Position numbers and translations under genes: made by a program
Notes under the pieces: model-generated
Databases searched by the model: none
Told to the model about the DNA's origin: nothing
What the model saw: only the letters and a program-made list of their open reading frames with translations
DNA from: Streptococcus mitis
Lineage (GTDB): Bacteria; Bacillota; Bacilli; Lactobacillales; Streptococcaceae
Length of the DNA stretch: 64,000 bases
NCBI GenBank assembly: GCA_018364455.1
Contig: JAGZLW010000001.1
Span: 1 to 64,000 of the forward strand
Direction: 5' to 3'
Shown: positions 61,263-64,000 of the stretch, in pieces
How positions within the stretch are numbered: position 1 is the stretch's first letter
Layout of the letters: the number at the start of each line of letters is the position of its first letter

Positions 61263-61270
61263 TATTCGTA
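61263..61270 (-). promoter_or_regulatory. Perfect competence-box match upstream of hicAB
   Basis: TACGAATA on the minus strand behind a long T-rich tract, 67 nt before the hicA ATG and upstream of the SigA promoter. It lies in the second copy of the flanking repeat, so it may be a relic of the coiA promoter rather than a functional hicA promoter. Confidence 0.6.
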
Positions 61271-61284
61271 AAAAAAGAAAAAAA

Positions 61285-61306
61285 AGATCAGGAAAATTCC
61301 TAATCT
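61285..61306 (-). terminator. Terminator of the tehB gene
   Basis: Minus strand AGATTAGG-AATTTT-CCTGATCT hairpin followed by a long T-run with one C. Confidence 0.8.
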
Positions 61307-61316
61307 TCATGTGTGT

Positions 61317-62177
61317 TTACTTGATTTTCTTAGCTAGCATGGTCGCAAAGCGTAGTTGAATGCGATTGCCATTTTCATCGCGACGGTGCAGATGACCAGG
61401 ATTTTCATTGTACTTGACCAAGTCCCAATCCTTGTAATAGTCTGCCAATTCTCCCTTTTTAAATGTGAATGGGAAGTTCACTGAGCAAGGATAATCTTCC
61501 GTGTCCATGGCACAGACGATAAGATTATAGCCACCAACAGTGGTATGCTCCTGCATATTTTTGATAATTGCAGGAATGCAGTCTGCTTGCAAAAACATCA
61601 AAACAACTGTCGATACGATGAAATCATACGCTTGTCCAATACTGGCTGAATTGATATCATAAAGACCAACTGGCATGTCTAGGTCTTCTTGCTCTACAAT
61701 ACTTTGCAAGATTTCAAGAGAAAGTTCATTTTGATCCACAGCTGTCACATCAAAACCTTGCTGGGCTAAAAAGAGAGAATTACGGCCTTGACCACAGCCC
61801 AAATCCAAGGCTCTCCCTGGTTTTACTATCTGCATTGCCTCTAGAACCTCTGAATGAACAGGATTGGTATTGTATTTCTTAGGAAAATAATCCTCAGGTT
61901 TACAATAAAATTCCAAATACCATTCCACATCGTCTGTGGCTGCCTCCACTCGATGCCAAGCTTGAGGTTGTGCCATTAGATTGTCGGCTCCTGCTTCAAA
62001 GAGGTGCTCAGCTAAAATCTCACCATCTTCTGTCAATTCAATAAACTTGAGAGCTCCCTTCAAGACAGTAATTTTCGCCCAAGTCCCAACCTTAGTATTG
62101 TGTTTCTTCTGAACAGCCTCTGGCATAGTTTCTTTAGTCCACAAGGGCATACGTTTATAGGCAACTAATTTTTCCAT
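61317..62177 (-). CDS. tehB: SAM-dependent methyltransferase TehB-like
   Basis: 286 residues. The N-terminal cupin-like DUF1971 part (MPEAVQKKHNTKVGTWAKIT) is followed by a class I methyltransferase with ALDLGCGQGRNSLFLA as SAM motif I. TehB proteins methylate tellurite or detoxify, but the natural role is unclear. The ATG at 62177 fits the AGAGGA RBS better than the ATG at 62183. It follows smpB by 15 nt in the rnr-smpB-tehB operon, as in pneumococcus. Confidence 0.9.
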   Translation of the reverse strand: MEKLVAYKRMPLWTKETMPEAVQKKHNTKVGTWAKITVLKGALKFIELTEDGEILAEHLFEAGADNLMAQPQAWHRVEAATDDVEWYLEFYCKPEDYFPKKYNTNPVHSEVLEAMQIVKPGRALDLGCGQGRNSLFLAQQGFDVTAVDQNELSLEILQSIVEQEDLDMPVGLYDINSASIGQAYDFIVSTVVLMFLQADCIPAIIKNMQEHTTVGGYNLIVCAMDTEDYPCSVNFPFTFKKGELADYYKDWDLVKYNENPGHLHRRDENGNRIQLRFATMLAKKIK

Positions 62178-62192
62178 TTTCATTTCCTCTTT

Positions 62193-62660
62193 TTATCGCT
62201 GATTAACAGCTTTCATCACACGCGCGATGTCACGGTTTTGCTCACGTCGCTTGATTGATTCCCGTTTATCATAGTCATGCTTCCCTTTAGCTAAACCTAA
62301 AAGGAGCTTGGCATAACCATCTTTGATATAGACTTTAAGAGGAACCAGCGTCATTCCTGTCCCTTTGGTCTCTTGTTCCAACTTTTGGATTTGCTTTTTA
62401 TGGAGCAGGAGTTTACGACGACGTTCTGGTTCTTGGTTCCAGATATTGCCCTCTTCGTAAGGCGCGATATGAACATTGCTCAACCAGACTTCTCCATTTT
62501 TTACTTGGGCAAAGCCATCCTTGAGATTGATTCGAGCTGCTCGTACACTCTTGATTTCAGTTCCAGTCAGGACCATCCCTGCCTCTAGCGTATCTACGAT
62601 TGTATAGTCGTGACGCGCCTTTTTATTTTGTGCGACGACCTTTCCCTCGCCCTTTGCCAT
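62193..62660 (-). CDS. smpB: tmRNA-binding protein SmpB
   Basis: 155 residues: OB-fold with [20 protein letters not shown] and [18 protein letters not shown], and a basic C-terminal tail ([20 protein letters not shown]) that enters the mRNA channel. It carries tmRNA to stalled ribosomes. It overlaps the end of rnr by 38 nt, a conserved Gram-positive arrangement. Confidence 0.97.
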
Positions 62661-64000
62661 GTTTGGCTCCTTTCTTAGCTACTTCCTTATAAAAAGGTTT
62701 CTTTCCTTTTTTCTTCTTGTCTTTTTGTGAATGCTTGCGCTTATCATTTGAGCGTCCTGATTTTCTCTTGTCTTCTTTCTTATCTGAACGACGATTTGAA
62801 CCACGCCCTCTGTCACTACGATTAGACTGTTTCAAGCCTTTTTCAATCACATCAAATTCACTTGGGATATATGAGAAGTCAATTTCACCCGTCAGCTTGT
62901 CGGCTCTTTCAACTCGGATACGAATCTGTTGCCCTACACGGAAGGTTGTTCCTGATTTTTCCCCACGAAGAGTCAAATCACGTTCATTGAAATGATAAAA
63001 TTCAGGTAGATTAGTGATGTGAATCAAGCCTTCAACTGTGTTCGGCAATTCGACAAAGAGACCAAACTTGACAATGCTGGATACAACCGCATCGTATTCT
63101 TCACCTACGTATTCTTCCATGTACTCAGCCTTTTTCATGGCTTCGACTTCACGCTCAGCCTCGATGGCACGACGCTCACGGTTGGAAGACTGGGTAGCAA
63201 TCTCTGGAATCACTTGCTCAAAATGCTCTGCTATTTCCTTAGAACGGCCGTAATCCCGAATCATACGGTGAACAAGAAGGTCTGGATAACGACGAATCGG
63301 ACTAGTAAAGTGAGTATAATAATCAGCCGCTAATCCATAGTGGCCGTGATTGTGCTCTGAATAGCGAGCCTGCTGCATGGATCGAAGAAGCATCATGGAC
63401 AATACATCTGCATAAGGTTCTCCCTCAACAGTACGCATGATGTCTTGAAGGGCCTCCTGGCTAATCTCACTGGCAGTCCCATAAATGCGCAAGCCAAAAC
63501 TCGAAGCATAATCAATAAACTTCTGAACTTTTTCAGCCTTTGGCTCCTCGTGAATTCGATAGATGAAAGGCAAATCCAGCTTGCTAAAATGCTCGGCAAC
63601 TGTTTCATTGGCCATCAACATAAAGGACTCAATCATGCGCTCGGCAACACCACGCTGACGAAGAACGATATCAACAGGCTTACCTTGCTTGTCCACTAAA
63701 ATCTTAGCTTCATTGGTATCAAAATTGAGGGCTCCACGTTTCACTCGCATGTTTTCTAAAGTTTCATGGAGCTTGGCCATGAGTTCGATACTTGGTACAA
63801 TTTTCTGATATTCTTGTCTTTTTTCCTCGTCGCCAGCTAGGATATCATTGACATCGCTATAGGTCATACGAAAACTGGTCTTGATAACTGTTTGTGTAAT
63901 AGTGTAGTTGATCACACGACCATGTTTATCAATCTCCATAATAGCAGATTGGGTCAAGCGGTCCACTTGCGGGTTAAGTGAGCAAATTCCATTTGATAGG
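62623..64000 (-). CDS. rnr: Ribonuclease R, C-terminal part (cut by window edge)
   Basis: About 459 codons are in the window and the frame runs off its right end ([19 protein letters not shown] at the edge), so the start is missing. The RNB catalytic domain ([20 protein letters not shown]) is followed by an S1 domain ([20 protein letters not shown]) and a long Lys/Arg-rich tail. It is a 3'-5' exoribonuclease that works with SmpB/tmRNA in trans-translation quality control. Confidence 0.95.

Larger units (their letters stand above)
61263..61310. repeat. Flanking direct repeat, copy at tehB
   Basis: 48 bp, the partner of 60438-60483. It carries the tehB terminator and the exact TACGAATA box. 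Confidence 0.85.

Noticed and set aside
1..64000. CRISPR arrays, prophage, integrase or rRNA operon
   Set aside because: No regularly spaced repeats, phage structural genes, integrase or rRNA sequence was seen in the window.

Overview
The window is chromosomal DNA from a mitis-group Streptococcus, close to S. pneumoniae / S. mitis / S. oralis. The support is protein-level recognition of CiaR/CiaH, CoiA, RocS, MacP, CpoA and PrsA, the low G+C content, and four BOX and two RUP repeats, which are characteristic of pneumococcus and its nearest relatives. Gene order is a mosaic relative to pneumococcus as I remember it: blocks that sit apart there are adjacent here, and several junctions coincide with BOX, RUP or IS debris.

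Layout. 1-6.4 kb: ciaH (partial), ciaR, BOX, pepN, then a compact operon of SDR oxidoreductase, Nudix hydrolase (non-AUG start), PEP-utilising-like TIM barrel and ASCH protein. 6.5-7.3 kb: decayed IS630-family element. 7.6-12.8 kb: complete sufCDSUB Fe-S assembly operon. 12.9-15.3 kb: fRMsr-like GAF protein, dnaX, DUF3272 protein. 15.4-20.3 kb: rpsA, tRNA-Gln, tRNA-Tyr, DUF2969 protein, oligopeptide-binding lipoprotein, ilvE. 20.6-21.2 kb: IS630-Spn1 remnant carrying a RUP insertion. 21.2-24.0 kb: uncharacterised operon of two esterase-fold proteins and an ATP-grasp ligase. 24.1-26.5 kb: thiI and an iscS-type cysteine desulfurase. 27-30 kb: transposase remnant, BOX, membrane GDPD phosphodiesterase, DnaQ-like exonuclease, BOX. 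30.3-33.8 kb: rocS, mtnN, macP, nudF, glmU. 34-38.5 kb, on the plus strand: GH25 muramidase, DUF368 (PopT-type) transporter, YbaK-type deacylase, histidine phosphatase, lysS. 38.5-40.7 kb: polar amino-acid ABC transporter, then a RUP. 41-48.6 kb: obgE with a small partner gene, DUF4044, PspC, two glycolipid glycosyltransferases (the second is cpoA), MIP18 protein, rpoD, dnaG. 48.7-51.7 kb: ABC transporter under a tryptophan-type T-box. 51.8-64 kb: ppc, ftsW, prsA, O-methyltransferase, pepF, coiA, hicB with a BOX-broken hicA, tehB, smpB, rnr (partial).

How the parts work together. Most genes are housekeeping: replication (dnaG, dnaX), transcription (rpoD), translation (rpsA, lysS, smpB, obgE), Fe-S and thio-modification chemistry (suf, MIP18, iscS/thiI), envelope growth (glmU, ftsW, macP, GH25, PopT-type carrier, the glycolipid synthases) and competence/stress (ciaRH, coiA). 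The most interesting accessory signal is the hicBA locus at 60.4-61.3 kb. The hicA toxin frame is split by a BOX element whose removal restores a 63-codon gene, hicB is intact, and the whole module is bracketed by two near-identical 46-48 bp repeats that each carry a terminator plus a competence (ComX) box. Other points of note are two promoters that predict leaderless mRNAs (GH25 gene and cpoA), a strong-RBS 11-codon Arg/Trp peptide ORF between the T-box terminator and the transporter, and a Nudix gene whose complete Nudix box is reachable only from a non-AUG start.
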